Notes: generated from the sequence alone by a model not told the origin. Counted from the first letter of the stretch, positions 19,884 to 29,956 are shown. The stretch is DNA of 64,000 nucleotides from Pseudo-nitzschia pungens (GCA_037355855.1 CM074762.1:5750896-5814895); one strand, 5' to 3'. Numbers and translations: made by a program.

Positions 19884-20235
19884 TGTCGTATCTCTGGAAA
19901 CCAGAAGAAAACGACCGAAGATAGAAGATAGAAATAGTTGTGTTGATAATTTCTGAATTAAGGAATTATGAATGAAATTAGATAAAAGATAAAATAGAAT
20001 GTTTCTCGTACAACGCCGTGTTGAAAGAATTCAAACAGACGTAGAGAAACTCGGAATGGTCTTGAAGAACATAAAGAACAGTTCTTCAAAGAACCTAGAG
20101 TCATAGAGAACCTGAGTCGGGGACATCAGTCATAGAGAACCTTGAAGTTGATAGAAACATTGTTTTGTTTCTTAAAATATAAATGGTTTGTTTCTTGTAT
20201 ATTTCTTGTGTGTCGTAGTTTTGGGACATACGACA
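19884..20235 (-). repeat. Gypsy-2 3' LTR (352 bp)
   Basis: The left copy on the plus strand is downstream of pol on the minus strand. One base differs from 25222-25573. Confidence 0.95.
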
Positions 20236-20254
20236 TTATCTTTCTTCTCGAGAT
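20236..20254 (-). promoter_or_regulatory. Polypurine tract of gypsy-2
   Basis: Read on the minus strand, the bases abutting the 3' LTR are gagaagaaagataa, a good purine run in the expected position for plus-strand priming. Confidence 0.65.
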
Positions 20255-20279
20255 AGATCTTGTTGAACTGGGAAAGATC

Positions 20280-23200
20280 TCATGGGGAATGATAAGGCTT
20301 GATACGTCTGAGATTAATCCGTTCAATGATATGCTCATTGCGAAGGAAAGATACAGTACCATTGGTGTGGACTTGAGTGATGGTAAATGGGCCAATTGCT
20401 CTGGAACCAAGCGCATCAGTCTTGTAGTTGAAGATCATGATCTGATCACCAATGTTGTAGTCATGGTGTTTACGACGCTTGTTTTCTCTGAGCGCATTCT
20501 GATCAATAACAGATTGGCGTTTGGATCTGAGGAGTTTGATATCAGTGATGATAGGGATTGGAAGGAACATATCACGATGGAAGGCAATAGCTCCAGGTGA
20601 AACACCAAATGTTTTATGCACAGTGCATCTGACAGCAAATTGAGCAGAGGCAAAAACATTGTCAATGAGGTCAATAGCTTGTTGCAAATCCTGAGGAGGA
20701 TTAGCATGAAGTTCAGTGCGCATGGCGGATTTCATAGTATCATGCACACGTTCCAAAACAGCATTGGCTTGAGGATTTTTGACTGTGGTTGGAACAGGCT
20801 TGATGTCAAGGTTAATAAGGTGAGATTGAAAATCAACATTGAGGTATTCAGAACCTTGATCAAAAATGCATCTGCTGGGTTTTGGATAGCGAGAAAGCCA
20901 TGCATCGTTTAATGCATAGATGGACATTTTACCTGAGGGATTCATTTGTGGAGCACGTTTGATTTCAAGGAGGTTAGTGCACATATCCATAATGGTGAAA
21001 CCATTAAATTCAACATTACCAATATTTGGGATATTGACATTCCAAGGGCCAATGGTGTCAATTGCAATAGTTTCCCAAGGGATGGAGAGTTCTTCACGAG
21101 TTGCAAGATGCCCATAAGAAATGTGGGTATTTTTGTGGCGTTGACAAGCATCACAAGTCTTGCAATATTCAGCAACAGCATCCTTGAGGCCTGGAGAATA
21201 AATGTGGATGGATATAGTTCGTGTCAAACGTTCAGCGCCTGCATGACCAAGTACATGATGATACCAGTTGATGGTGTCTTGGACAAGCGCATTTGGAAGG
21301 ACAATTTTGGTTTGGTTGTTTTTAGAATAAACCTTGAGTTCAGTACCAGCGAAATCTTTGGTAGAATAATGCTTGGTGTTCTGGATGGTGGAATCTGCTG
21401 CTTGAGCCTTGGAGAGAGCATCAAAACGCAGAGGATATGCAGGAAGATCTGCAGGGTAATTGATAAAAAGATCAGCAATGGAAAGATCGGAAGTGTCAAC
21501 CTTGGAGATTGGCTGAGTGTTTGGATCTTTGGAATCTTTGGAAGGAGAAACAGAAGGCAAACCCTGCTCCTCCTCCAAGGGAAGGCGCGAGAGGGCATCA
21601 GCAAGGATGTTGTCTTTGCCTTGGATGAACTTGAAAACAGGACTGAAATCTTCAAGGAGCATGCGCCAGGTCATAATTCTGTTGGATTGGAGATTTTGAC
21701 GAGTGAGGTTTTCATGGTCAGTGTAAACAATAATAATTGCACCCCAAAGAATAGTCCGGTATTCTTTGAAGACTTCCACAATGCAAAGCATTTCTTTGTC
21801 AATGGTTGGATATTTGAGTTGAGTGGAAGTGAGTTTCCTGGAGAAGCATGCAACAATTTTACCATTTTGAATAATCACAGCACCAAGTTGATAATCGGAG
21901 GCATCAGTGTAGACATCATAAGGGAGATTAGGATCAGGATATGTGAGGAGAATTTCCTCAGCAATCATGGTTTTGGCAGCTTTGAAGGCAGCAAGCAATT
22001 CAGGAGTTGGCTTGACCGGTCCACGAGCCTTGCCAGAGAGGGCAGTGAGAGGAGCCAAAATCTCAGCGCGCTTGCGCCAATGAGCCCGATAAAAATTAAT
22101 CATGCCAATGAAGGAACGCAGATCAGTGGTGCTTTGTGGGAAAGCAAGTTTCAAAATGGGAGCAATCTTGTTGGGATTTGGAAGAATGCCAGTGGTGGTG
22201 ATGATATGTCCAAGCCAAGGAGCGCGTTGTTGGAACCAGTGGCATTTGGCAGGCTTAACAGAGAAGTTGTTGGCTTGCAGGATGGACAAAACAGTGGAGA
22301 CAGTTTTGCAGTGAGATTGAAAGGTATCGGAGAAGATACCAATGTCATCAATATAGACTTCAACACTGTTGAGGTTGATAAAAAGGGATTCCATACAGCC
22401 TTGCGCCCAGCTTGGAGAGTTGAGGAAGCCCATTGGGAGTCGGAGCAATCTGAATTTGCCAAAAGGAGTGACAAGCACACAGAGCCAAGTGGAAGGCTCA
22501 TCCAATTTGAAGGTATGGAATTGCATGCTGACATCAATAAGGGTGACATATTTGAACCCACGGCGTCGATGAAAGATATCCTGGATCTTGGGCAATGGAT
22601 AGTGGAGTTTTTTGGTGACTTTGTTAAGCTCTCGAAAATCAGAAATGATTCTGCAGGAGCCATCCGGCTTTGGGACAACAAATGTGGGCATACCCCATTC
22701 AGTTGCATAGCAGCGTTCAAGAATGCCAAGTTTTACCTGCCGAAGGAGTTCAGTTTTAACAGCGTCCTGTTGGTGGATAGGGATACTGTAGGGCTGCTTG
22801 ATATGATATGGTTTTGCACCCGGTTGGAGTTCAATGTGGAATTCCTTGTGGGGGAAAATCCCAAGTTCTCTGTGAGAGAGACCTTCAAACAGAGGATGGT
22901 GTTTGGAGAGAATCTGAAGCAACTGGGATTGTTGGTCAGTGGAAAGATGGTTTTGGTTGGAAACCAGTTCTTGCAAATCAGTTTTCTCATATTTGGTTGC
23001 ACTATCAACGTAGGATTGAGAGGTTTGCGCGATGTAGGCTTCAGCAATGGAGTAGGGTTCATTGCTGATGATTTTCTGAACCAAGGTTTGATTGGTGAAG
23101 TAGGATCTTGGATGGAAGGGCATATCCTTATCAAACCAAGAAACAAGGGAGGCTTCAAAATCCATTTTGATGGCAAGCTTCTTCATAGTGGCACGTCCGA

Positions 23201-24812
23201 TGATCAAATCGTAGTACATGTTGTCAACCACAAAACAAGTCAAGTGCTTAACACGCCTGGAATAAGAGAGTTCTGGAAACATAATGTCAGTAAGATAAAC
23301 ATATTCAGCGCATTTAAACTTGCCATTGGGAGTATCCAATCCAATTGGAGATTCAAGGACATGGATGGGAATGTTTGAGGGGATCTGCTTTTTGGAGATT
23401 AATTCAAATGTGGAGCCACTATCAAAGAGGGTTTTGAAATAAAATTTGCCGGAGATATCGTTGATGGATTTGCATGTAGTCAATGTAGTGGGAGCCAAAT
23501 CAGTGCAAGGTTTGGAAATGAGTGGTTCAAATGGTTCAGGATTTGGATCTGGTGGAGCTGGAGATAGAACAATGGAAGGATCATGTGGATCAGCAGGGGC
23601 TGTGAACACTTCAGCAAGAGGTGTATCATCAGCAGTGGATGGTTGAATTGGAAAGCGTTGGAGATCCTGATGATAATAGGTGTCATCAATTTCAGCGTTG
23701 ACATGAAAGAGGTCAACCCAAACGTCTTCAGGTGGAGAAATAAAGGTGCAAACATGACCATCACCAGAAGGTGGATTGCTGGGAGCAGTTGTAACTGAAG
23801 AAGGGCGAGAGCCGTTTGCAGAGCTTGTTGCTGCATTTGCATCAGCTGAAGACCGATTGTTGTTGTTGGAAGGACCACGACGCTTGCCATTAGGATTGTC
23901 AATGTTTTTGAAACATTGACCCCAAGTATGGTTGCTACCAGGATGAATAGGACATGGGTCTGTATCTTTGATTCTGTTGTTAGAGTTGGCGGCAGAATTC
24001 TGTGAGGAATTGTTGTTGTTTGAACGTCGAGCATTGTTGTTGTTATTGTTGTTGTTGCCAGAACGACGGTTGTTGTTGTTCCGATTTTTGCCAGTTTGTC
24101 TGTTGGAGGACTTGTTGGAATTGTTGGTGTTGTTGCTGTTGTTGTTGTTCCTACGATTGGCCTTGGTACAATAACGTTCCATTCTTGTGATAATATCAGC
24201 AAGAGTATCATCATAGGGTGAATGATGATCTTCGTAGGTGTCTTTCCAATCGGAAGGCATGGAATCATAAATGAGGCTTTTAAAATCATCCTCAGGAATG
24301 ATGGCATCTGCAGCAGTGGTTGGAGCACCAGGTAACAAGGGAAGCACCACATTGTTATGGTAAGTGACCAAGGAAACAAAGCTGGAAACAGTCATGGAAG
24401 TGGTCTTTTTGATCTGAGAAAGGAATCGTTTGTGGTTTCGATAGACGTCATCGTTGTTAGAAAACTTGAACCGAATGAAGGCACGAACGTCGTCGTCAAA
24501 ATGAGGCACCGTTTCAGTATGTCCAATGATGTTGGTTCTCCACCAAGTCTTATCAGAATAGTTTCGTAGAATGTCTGGGAACTTGGCATAGAGTTTTGGG
24601 CCTGTTGTCCAACCCATGGCATGACGCGCTTCAGTAAATTCATAAATGGAATGAAGCAATTGTAAGAGAGTGGACGTTGTAGTGATAAAGGATACCTTTA
24701 TCTTAGTTGTTTCAGTCTCAGTTTCAGTGGTTATAACACGTTTGTACTCAGCCTTTTCAAGTTCTTCTGGTTCGAAGTCGAACTTAAATGGAAGAGGTGT
24801 AATAGAAGACAT
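20280..24812 (-). CDS. gag-pol: Gypsy-2 Gag-Pol polyprotein (single frame)
   Basis: The first ATG in frame is at 24812 (MSSITPLPFKF), giving about 1510 residues. The frame is open further upstream without an ATG. Numbering from 40 codons upstream: a Gag region, an Asn-rich linker (~260-320), a CHHC knuckle-like motif (CPIHPGSNHTWGQC, ~327-340), protease FDSG (~503-506), reverse transcriptase VYIDD (~859-863), RNase H YTDAS (~1009), integrase HHCC (~1226-1260) and D,D,E near 1292, 1358 and 1394 (AIDTIG, IFDQGSE, NAVLERVH). Gag and Pol are fused with no stop, unlike the other LTR elements here. This fits a Gypsy copy that could still be active. Confidence 0.94.
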   Translation of the reverse strand: MSSITPLPFKFDFEPEELEKAEYKRVITTETETETTKIKVSFITTTSTLLQLLHSIYEFTEARHAMGWTTGPKLYAKFPDILRNYSDKTWWRTNIIGHTETVPHFDDDVRAFIRFKFSNNDDVYRNHKRFLSQIKKTTSMTVSSFVSLVTYHNNVVLPLLPGAPTTAADAIIPEDDFKSLIYDSMPSDWKDTYEDHHSPYDDTLADIITRMERYCTKANRRNNNNSNNTNNSNKSSNRQTGKNRNNNNRRSGNNNNNNNNARRSNNNNSSQNSAANSNNRIKDTDPCPIHPGSNHTWGQCFKNIDNPNGKRRGPSNNNNRSSADANAATSSANGSRPSSVTTAPSNPPSGDGHVCTFISPPEDVWVDLFHVNAEIDDTYYHQDLQRFPIQPSTADDTPLAEVFTAPADPHDPSIVLSPAPPDPNPEPFEPLISKPCTDLAPTTLTTCKSINDISGKFYFKTLFDSGSTFELISKKQIPSNIPIHVLESPIGLDTPNGKFKCAEYVYLTDIMFPELSYSRRVKHLTCFVVDNMYYDLIIGRATMKKLAIKMDFEASLVSWFDKDMPFHPRSYFTNQTLVQKIISNEPYSIAEAYIAQTSQSYVDSATKYEKTDLQELVSNQNHLSTDQQSQLLQILSKHHPLFEGLSHRELGIFPHKEFHIELQPGAKPYHIKQPYSIPIHQQDAVKTELLRQVKLGILERCYATEWGMPTFVVPKPDGSCRIISDFRELNKVTKKLHYPLPKIQDIFHRRRGFKYVTLIDVSMQFHTFKLDEPSTWLCVLVTPFGKFRLLRLPMGFLNSPSWAQGCMESLFINLNSVEVYIDDIGIFSDTFQSHCKTVSTVLSILQANNFSVKPAKCHWFQQRAPWLGHIITTTGILPNPNKIAPILKLAFPQSTTDLRSFIGMINFYRAHWRKRAEILAPLTALSGKARGPVKPTPELLAAFKAAKTMIAEEILLTYPDPNLPYDVYTDASDYQLGAVIIQNGKIVACFSRKLTSTQLKYPTIDKEMLCIVEVFKEYRTILWGAIIIVYTDHENLTRQNLQSNRIMTWRMLLEDFSPVFKFIQGKDNILADALSRLPLEEEQGLPSVSPSKDSKDPNTQPISKVDTSDLSIADLFINYPADLPAYPLRFDALSKAQAADSTIQNTKHYSTKDFAGTELKVYSKNNQTKIVLPNALVQDTINWYHHVLGHAGAERLTRTISIHIYSPGLKDAVAEYCKTCDACQRHKNTHISYGHLATREELSIPWETIAIDTIGPWNVNIPNIGNVEFNGFTIMDMCTNLLEIKRAPQMNPSGKMSIYALNDAWLSRYPKPSRCIFDQGSEYLNVDFQSHLINLDIKPVPTTVKNPQANAVLERVHDTMKSAMRTELHANPPQDLQQAIDLIDNVFASAQFAVRCTVHKTFGVSPGAIAFHRDMFLPIPIITDIKLLRSKRQSVIDQNALRENKRRKHHDYNIGDQIMIFNYKTDALGSRAIGPFTITQVHTNGTVSFLRNEHIIERINLRRIKPYHSP

Positions 24813-25209
24813 GGTTGTTGCTGGGTACTGCTGGGTATGTGTAGGTATATATGTGTTGGTATATATATATATAAGTGAGAAGGTATTGGTGGATACCTTA
24901 GACAACTTGTAGTTAAGGGAAGTAGTTGTCAAGTGTTGTCGGAGAACCTTAAGCTTGTTTGCTTAAGTATAAAAAATAAACTTAAAAATAAATGACCAAA
25001 GGTATGAATGACCGAAGGTATGAATGACCGAAGGTATGGATGATCGAAGGTTGGTATGATGTTGGTAACCTTAACCTTGGAAGGTATGGTATGGTACGTG
25101 TTGAGGTACCGTAAGGTTAAATGGTATGAGTAGGTTAATTATCCGGATGAAGATAGGTTAAGAATTATAATCAATTCAAAGAATTGACAATGGTGGTCGT
25201 CGTAATCGA
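24813..25209 (-). other. Gypsy-2 leader
   Basis: Non-coding. It contains a TA repeat (about 24860-24872) and a short tandem repeat of gaatgaccgaaggtat (about 24995-25055). No other feature is supported. Confidence 0.6.
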
Positions 25210-25221
25210 CTGTAATTACAG
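25210..25221 (-). promoter_or_regulatory. Perfect 12-bp palindrome at the primer-binding position of gypsy-2
   Basis: CTGTAATTACAG directly abuts the inner edge of the 5' LTR (25222). It extends to 14 bp if the terminal LTR base and the following T are counted. The GTAATTAC core is shared with elements A and B in the same position although their LTRs are unrelated by eye. Confidence 0.65.
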
Positions 25222-25573
25222 TGTCGTATCTCTGGAAACCAGAAGAAAACGACCGAAGATAGAAGATAGAAATAGTTGTGTTGATAATTTCTGAATTAAG
25301 GAATTATGAATGAAATTAGATAAAAGATAAAATAGAATGTTTCTCGTACAACGCCATGTTGAAAGAATTCAAACAGACGTAGAGAAACTCGGAATGGTCT
25401 TGAAGAACATAAAGAACAGTTCTTCAAAGAACCTAGAGTCATAGAGAACCTGAGTCGGGGACATCAGTCATAGAGAACCTTGAAGTTGATAGAAACATTG
25501 TTTTGTTTCTTAAAATATAAATGGTTTGTTTCTTGTATATTTCTTGTGTGTCGTAGTTTTGGGACATACGACA
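25222..25573 (-). repeat. Gypsy-2 5' LTR (352 bp)
   Basis: The right copy, followed by the AAATT duplicate at 25574-25578. Confidence 0.95.
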
Positions 25574-25633
25574 AAATTGAGTCCTTTTGGTTCTAAAACT
25601 CAATAGCACACAATTTTACAATCAGCGTAGTTC

Positions 25634-25745
25634 AAGATCACGGAACCGAGATCACGGAACCGAGATCACGGAACCGAGATCACGGAACCGAGATCACGGA
25701 ACCGAGATCATGGAACCATGGAACGGAGATCATGGAACGGAGATT
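25634..25745. repeat. Minisatellite, 14-bp unit ggaaccgagatcac, second array
   Basis: About seven units, degenerating to catggaacggagat at the right end. Same unit as 19628-19703. The open frames through it (RNRDHGTEI repeats) follow from the repeat length and are not taken as genes. Confidence 0.8.
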
Positions 25746-25770
25746 ACAAGTTATTTTTTTGTAGTACAGT

Positions 25771-26071
25771 ACTACGAAATTCCTATCAGCTGATCCCCCC
25801 CATTTTTAATCAGATTAACTCGGGGAGTTAATGTGGAATCGACGTAAACTCCAAAAAACTCTGTAGTACAAATTTCTACGTAATTTAGTGTAGGCTGCTC
25901 TCGTCTTCTTTTTTTTTGACACCAATACACCACTCCTTCTCATTTCGACCGGGACCATGGTGATTGCCCAAATCCTGTTGCAACACACTTGTTGAACCCT
26001 TTTTTCTTGTCCAGAGCAACCCTTGCATCATTCTGAGGTCTAGGGCCTTTTTTTGCTGGAAAATTGACCTC
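25771..26071. repeat. Left terminal inverted repeat
   Basis: Pairs with 28368-28663 with small indels. Identical blocks include gaaattcctatcagctgatc and gcccaaatcctgttgcaaca. Confidence 0.75.
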
Positions 26072-26255
26072 GGAAAGAGATTTTTTGAACTGCTTCTGCT
26101 GATTTCGTTGACAACGACGGGAATTCGACAATTCGACAATCCACGACCATGGTGAATGGCAATCCCCTGAAGAGCAATACAGTCCGGCCTGCTCTGAAAA
26201 CTCCTAGTTATGCTACTAATGATGACATTCCTGCCCCTAGAAATGGAGGGAATGG

Positions 26256-26822
26256 CTATTGTTCTGAGGACATGAGGAGACACATTATAGTGAGATATGC
26301 GGAGATAGGAAGATTGATCATGACTAGGCCAACAACATACCTCCCAGGACCAAGTATCCACCTCCAGCGAAGCCTGTTGTTGCTGCTTCTCATGCTCTGT
26401 CTCAATTTCTTGACGCGCGGTATTGACGCCGTTGAAAGCTCGTAGTCCGGAACTTCTTGGTTCTCCTCGGTTTTCTTGCTCATGGGCAAGGCGGCGTGGC
26501 GACGAGATCCAGCCCTCCGTCCCCAAAGACGTGAGTTGGTGTGGTTCGAATCAGGGGGCGACAACGACGACGACAGAGTTGGCGACGTGGATTTGTACTT
26601 CTTGTCAGTTGCGTTTGTGTTTGCGTTTGCGTTTGCCTTCCCTTTCGGAGCGTCGTCCCCTTGTGCTGCTAAAAGTGCGGCGGAAGCTTGCGAAGCCGAG
26701 GCATGGAGCATGGCCGCAGCGTCCTCAATGTGAGCCTCAGCCGCCGCCTTTTGCGCCCATATCATCTTTTGCTTCTTGCGATTGCTCCCGTGCGTTGATT
26801 TTTTGAGCGTGTTGTGGGGCAT
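26256..26822 (-). CDS. Uncertain open frame inside the TIR element
   Basis: From ATG at 26822, about 188 residues. The first ~80 look protein-like: basic start MPHNTLKKSTHGSNRKKQK, then an Ala-rich helical stretch (AAAEAHIEDAAAMLHAS) and an Ala-Asn repeat. After about residue 85 the composition changes and the frame may no longer be genuine; an intron or frameshift is possible. No domain recognised. It may be a remnant of an element-encoded or captured gene. Confidence 0.3.
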   Translation of the reverse strand: MPHNTLKKSTHGSNRKKQKMIWAQKAAAEAHIEDAAAMLHASASQASAALLAAQGDDAPKGKANANANTNATDKKYKSTSPTLSSSLSPPDSNHTNSRLWGRRAGSRRHAALPMSKKTEENQEVPDYELSTASIPRVKKLRQSMRSSNNRLRWRWILGPGRYVVGLVMINLPISAYLTIMCLLMSSEQ

Positions 26823-26919
26823 GGGCGATTCCACGCAAGTCAAATTTGAATGCGGAGACACCGGTGGAACAGACAAGAAATAAATTGTATTATTAGTAAT
26901 TATCTATGATTAGTTGTAG

Positions 26920-27002
26920 ATTGTCGCGTCATTGTAGATTGTCGATTGCTGTAGATTGTCACTTTGTAGATTGTCGATTGCTGTAGATTGTCGATTGTTC
27001 TT
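26920..27002. repeat. Short tandem repeat of tgtagattgtcgattgc
   Basis: Several units of tagattgtc/gattgc inside the TIR element. A complementary-looking gacaatcgacaa block lies at about 27515-27570, so the two could pair. Confidence 0.6.
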
Positions 27003-27752
27003 GCTGGAGACAAGGTGTGGTTTTTAGATGTTGCTAGCAGCAAAATTATGAGCTGCTGCTTGCTGCTCCTTTTTTTTGCTCTGCTGTTTGCTGGAGTGGA
27101 TGGATCGATCGATCGTGTTTTCCGGACTTTCGTGTACCGGTACGTTCGATATGCAGACTTGTAGATCTACAATGGCTAAAGAGAGGTCCAACACCTCTGA
27201 GTCCCAGCAGTTCTTCTATACTTTGCGGCGCCAGTCGACTTCAATCCCACCATGTGGACGTCCAAGGTTTTCTATTGTACCTATGTTTGATATCCACCAA
27301 TGGAGATGAGTATAATCGATTCCCACAAGTGTTCGATACTTAGCTGTGGGAGTGACGTGGGAGTGACACTGCCGGCGGCGCTATTAGTATACAATCGAAA
27401 ACATATTGCAAATAAACTGGAGCAAACTAGTGGAACAAACTGGAGCAACACTAATTCATTATTTCTATTTTTGCAAATTGCAAAAGCAAGAAATCTAAAC
27501 TACCATTAATAAATACAACCAAATTGACAATCAACAATTGACAATTGACAATCGACAATGGTGGAGACGTGACAATTCACTCGTCAGTTCATAAACTCGG
27601 AGTTCATAAACTCGGAGATTCCCCGAATAATTGCAAACAGCTGCTGGCTCAGTTCAGCTGGGTTGGAAATATGGTACATCTTGTAGCTGAGTGCCATTTC
27701 AATGGTATTGAATAGTCTTTGTTGGTTTTCAAGATCCCGCGAGCAATTTTTC

Positions 27753-27905
27753 TCACCTTCCTGAAGGGGAGATCAATAAGTCCTCGTCATCAGGCACGTT
27801 GATTATCTCTTGTTCTCTCACAAGCCGGTCCACCTGCGCTTGTAACGTTGCGGATAGCATCTTTACCCCGTTCACTGCAGTATTGACAGAAAGAAACGTC
27901 TTCAT
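27753..27905 (-). CDS. Small frame overlapping the end of the frame upstream
   Basis: 50 residues, MKTFLSVNTAVNGVKMLSAT then a charged helix and NVPDDEDLLISPSGR. Its ATG overlaps the TGA of the 126-residue frame (ATGA at 27905-27902). In a eukaryote this more likely reflects a 1-base frameshift in one gene than two genes. Confidence 0.3.
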   Translation of the reverse strand: MKTFLSVNTAVNGVKMLSATLQAQVDRLVREQEIINVPDDEDLLISPSGR

Positions 27906-28282
27906 GTTGCGGAGATCGGAATTTTATGCTGCGATTTCTTGGGGGGTGGCTTTTTCATCTTGCTGGATGCTGGATCGAACAGACCAAGGGTAGGGAGCGT
28001 TGCTGCTGGTGGAGTTGCTCGAACCGCTGTCGATGCTGGGATTGGACTGATTGTTGCAGCCGAAGTGGTATTTCTTGGCGCTGGAGGCCCCATCTCAAGA
28101 GAACCATGTCCATTTGATGCGGCTACAGCAGGTTTGTCGAGACGATTGTTTCTTGCCCGGAATCCTCCATTCTCTTTGCCAAGAAGCCGAGTATCGAAAA
28201 CAGAACCGCCAGGGAGGGCAATATTGACTGCAGTCCCAGCATAATCCCGGAGCCATGAGAGGTTGATAGACAAATCTGCCAT
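27902..28282 (-). CDS. Uncertain open frame inside the TIR element, near its right arm
   Basis: 126 residues from ATG at 28282 (MADLSINLSWLRDYAGTAVN). Composition is protein-like: mixed N-terminus, a Pro/Ala/Thr-rich middle and a Lys/Pro-rich end. No domain recognised. It probably continues into 27753-27905 after a frameshift or through an unrecognised intron. Confidence 0.35.
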   Translation of the reverse strand: MADLSINLSWLRDYAGTAVNIALPGGSVFDTRLLGKENGGFRARNNRLDKPAVAASNGHGSLEMGPPAPRNTTSAATISPIPASTAVRATPPAATLPTLGLFDPASSKMKKPPPKKSQHKIPISAT

Positions 28283-28367
28283 CAATCTTCGGCTTGCTCC
28301 CTGGAAATACAGATTCTCCGTATGAAACGCGTCACTAGCGTCAGTTTTTCCATTCCGTGCATGGAGG

Positions 28368-28663
28368 TCGATTTTCCAGCAAAAAAAGGCTCAAACACAC
28401 TCTCGATGCAAGGTTTGCTCTGGACAAGAAAAATGGGTTCAAATGAGCTGTTGCAACAGGATTTGGGCAATCACCATGGTCTCGGTCGAAACAAGAAGGT
28501 GTTGTCAAAAGAATGAACAAAATCAGTGTTCTGACAACGGTGTCGAAACAGAGCCAGATAGAGCACGATTGATCCGACAATAAATTACGTAGAAATTTGT
28601 ACTACAGAGTTGGAGTTAATCTGATTAAAAATGGGGGGGATCAGCTGATAGGAATTTTGTAGT
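28368..28663. repeat. Right terminal inverted repeat
   Basis: Complement of 25771-26071; ends ggaattttgtagt. Confidence 0.75.
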
Positions 28664-28987
28664 ACGTACGGTAAAACTTTTAAAATAAAAAATATATTTT
28701 GCAATTGTGTTTGATTCAATAATCATTGTATTCGAAAGCTTGAATTGGGCCTTAGAGGGGGCTAGTGGAGTTGTAGCTTTGTCTGTATTACCGGTACCGT
28801 AATTAATGGTACGAACATCGTAGGGATTAGAGGAAGCGCACGAGTAGAAACTAGTAAAAGTAGTACTTCGTATTGTATTGGTTATCGTATGTTAAATACT
28901 TTATTGTCATATGTACAAGTGAGAATGAATCAAATAATAGTAACCTTAATGTAGCACTACATTATTATGGTGCATTTTACATACCGG
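28664..28987. other. Non-coding, nothing recognised
   Basis: AT-rich with scattered accggtacc motifs. No frame or repeat beyond the start of the tandem array that follows. Confidence 0.5.
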
Positions 28988-29956
28988 TACCCCAGCTCTT
29001 AGCACCTCTATATTTTATTAGAGATACAGGGTGCTAAGATATAGACGGAACTGTAGAATGGAATAGACAGGATGCTAGACAGGATGCTAGGCCATTGTAG
29101 TAGGATTAGTACTAGATCTACATACCCCAGCTCTTAGCACCTCTTTATTTTATTAGAGATACAGGGTGCTAAGATATAGACGGATCTGTAGACCGGAATA
29201 GACAGGATGCTAGACAGGATGCTAGGCCATTGTAGTAGGATTAGTACTAGATCTACATACCCCAGCTCTTAGCACCTCTATATTTTATTAGAGATACAGG
29301 GTGCTAAGAAATAGACGGAACTGTAGAACGGAATAGACAGGATGCTAGACAGGATGCTAGGCCATTGTAGTAGGATTAGTACTAGATCTACATACCCCAG
29401 CTCTTAGCAACTCTATATTTTATTAGAAATACAGGGTGCTAAGATATAGACGGAACTGTAGAATGGAATAGGAGATACTAAACAGGATGCTAGACAGGAT
29501 GCTGGGCTGTTGTAGTAGGATTAGTACTAGATCTACATACCCCAGCTCTTAGCACCTCTATATTTTATTAGAGATACAGGGTGCTAAGAAATAGACAGAA
29601 CTGTAGAATGGAATAGGGGATACTAAACAGGATGCTAGACAGGATGCTGTAGCATTGTAGTAGGATTAGTACTAGATCTACATACCCCAGCTCTTAGCAC
29701 CTCTATATTTTATTAGAGATACAGGGTGCTAAGAAATAGACGGATCTGTAGAATGGAATAGACAGGATACTAGACAGGATGCTGGGCAATTGTAGTAGGA
29801 TTAGTACTAGATCTACATACCCCAGCTCTAGCACCTCTATACTTTATTAGAGATACAGGGTGCTAAGATATAGACGGAAGTCTAGAATAGAATAGGGGAT
29901 ACTAAACAGTATGCTAGACAGGATGCTGGGCCATTGTAGTAGGATTAGTACTAGAT
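28988..29956. repeat. Tandem array, seven units of 135 or 145 bp
   Basis: Units start (taccccagctcttagc) at 28988, 29123, 29258, 29393, 29538, 29683 and 29818. Periods are 135, 135, 135, 145, 145, 135. Each unit contains the inverted repeat ttagcacc...gggtgctaa with a ~20-base loop, and ends agtaggattagtactagat. Unit-to-unit differences are few. Confidence 0.9.

Larger units (their letters stand above)
19884..25573 (-). mobile_element. Intact Ty3/gypsy retrotransposon on minus strand (gypsy-2)
   Basis: 352-bp LTRs (19884-20235 and 25222-25573) start TGTCGTATC and end ATACGACA. They differ at one visible base (cgccGtgtt versus cgccAtgtt). The 5-bp TSD AAATT lies at 19879-19883 and 25574-25578. 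A single uninterrupted Gag-Pol frame spans almost the whole interior. Recent and possibly active. Confidence 0.95.
25771..28663. mobile_element. 2.9-kb element with ~300-bp terminal inverted repeats, no recognised transposase
   Basis: Left end ACTACGAAATTCCTATCAGC and right end (complement) ACTACAAAATTCCTATCAGC. The arms stay similar inward to about 26071 and 28368, including a segment around accatggtgattgcccaaat and another around ttgctggaaaat. Long imperfect TIRs suggest a Mutator-like or foldback DNA transposon, but no DDE motif was recognised. A GTAC-type 4-bp direct repeat may flank the ends, yet the flanks are themselves palindromic, so the TSD is uncertain. The ~90-bp element at 842-931 shares its termini. 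Confidence 0.7.

Noticed and set aside
20946..23378. Long plus-strand open frame (810 codons) antisense to gypsy-2 pol
   Set aside because: It mirrors the minus-strand Gag-Pol codons, has no recognisable domain, and the minus strand has full RT, RNase H and integrase motifs.
25885..26526. 213-codon minus-strand frame at the left arm of the TIR element
   Set aside because: It overlaps the inverted repeat and the better-looking 26256-26822 frame, and has a mixed, non-domain composition.
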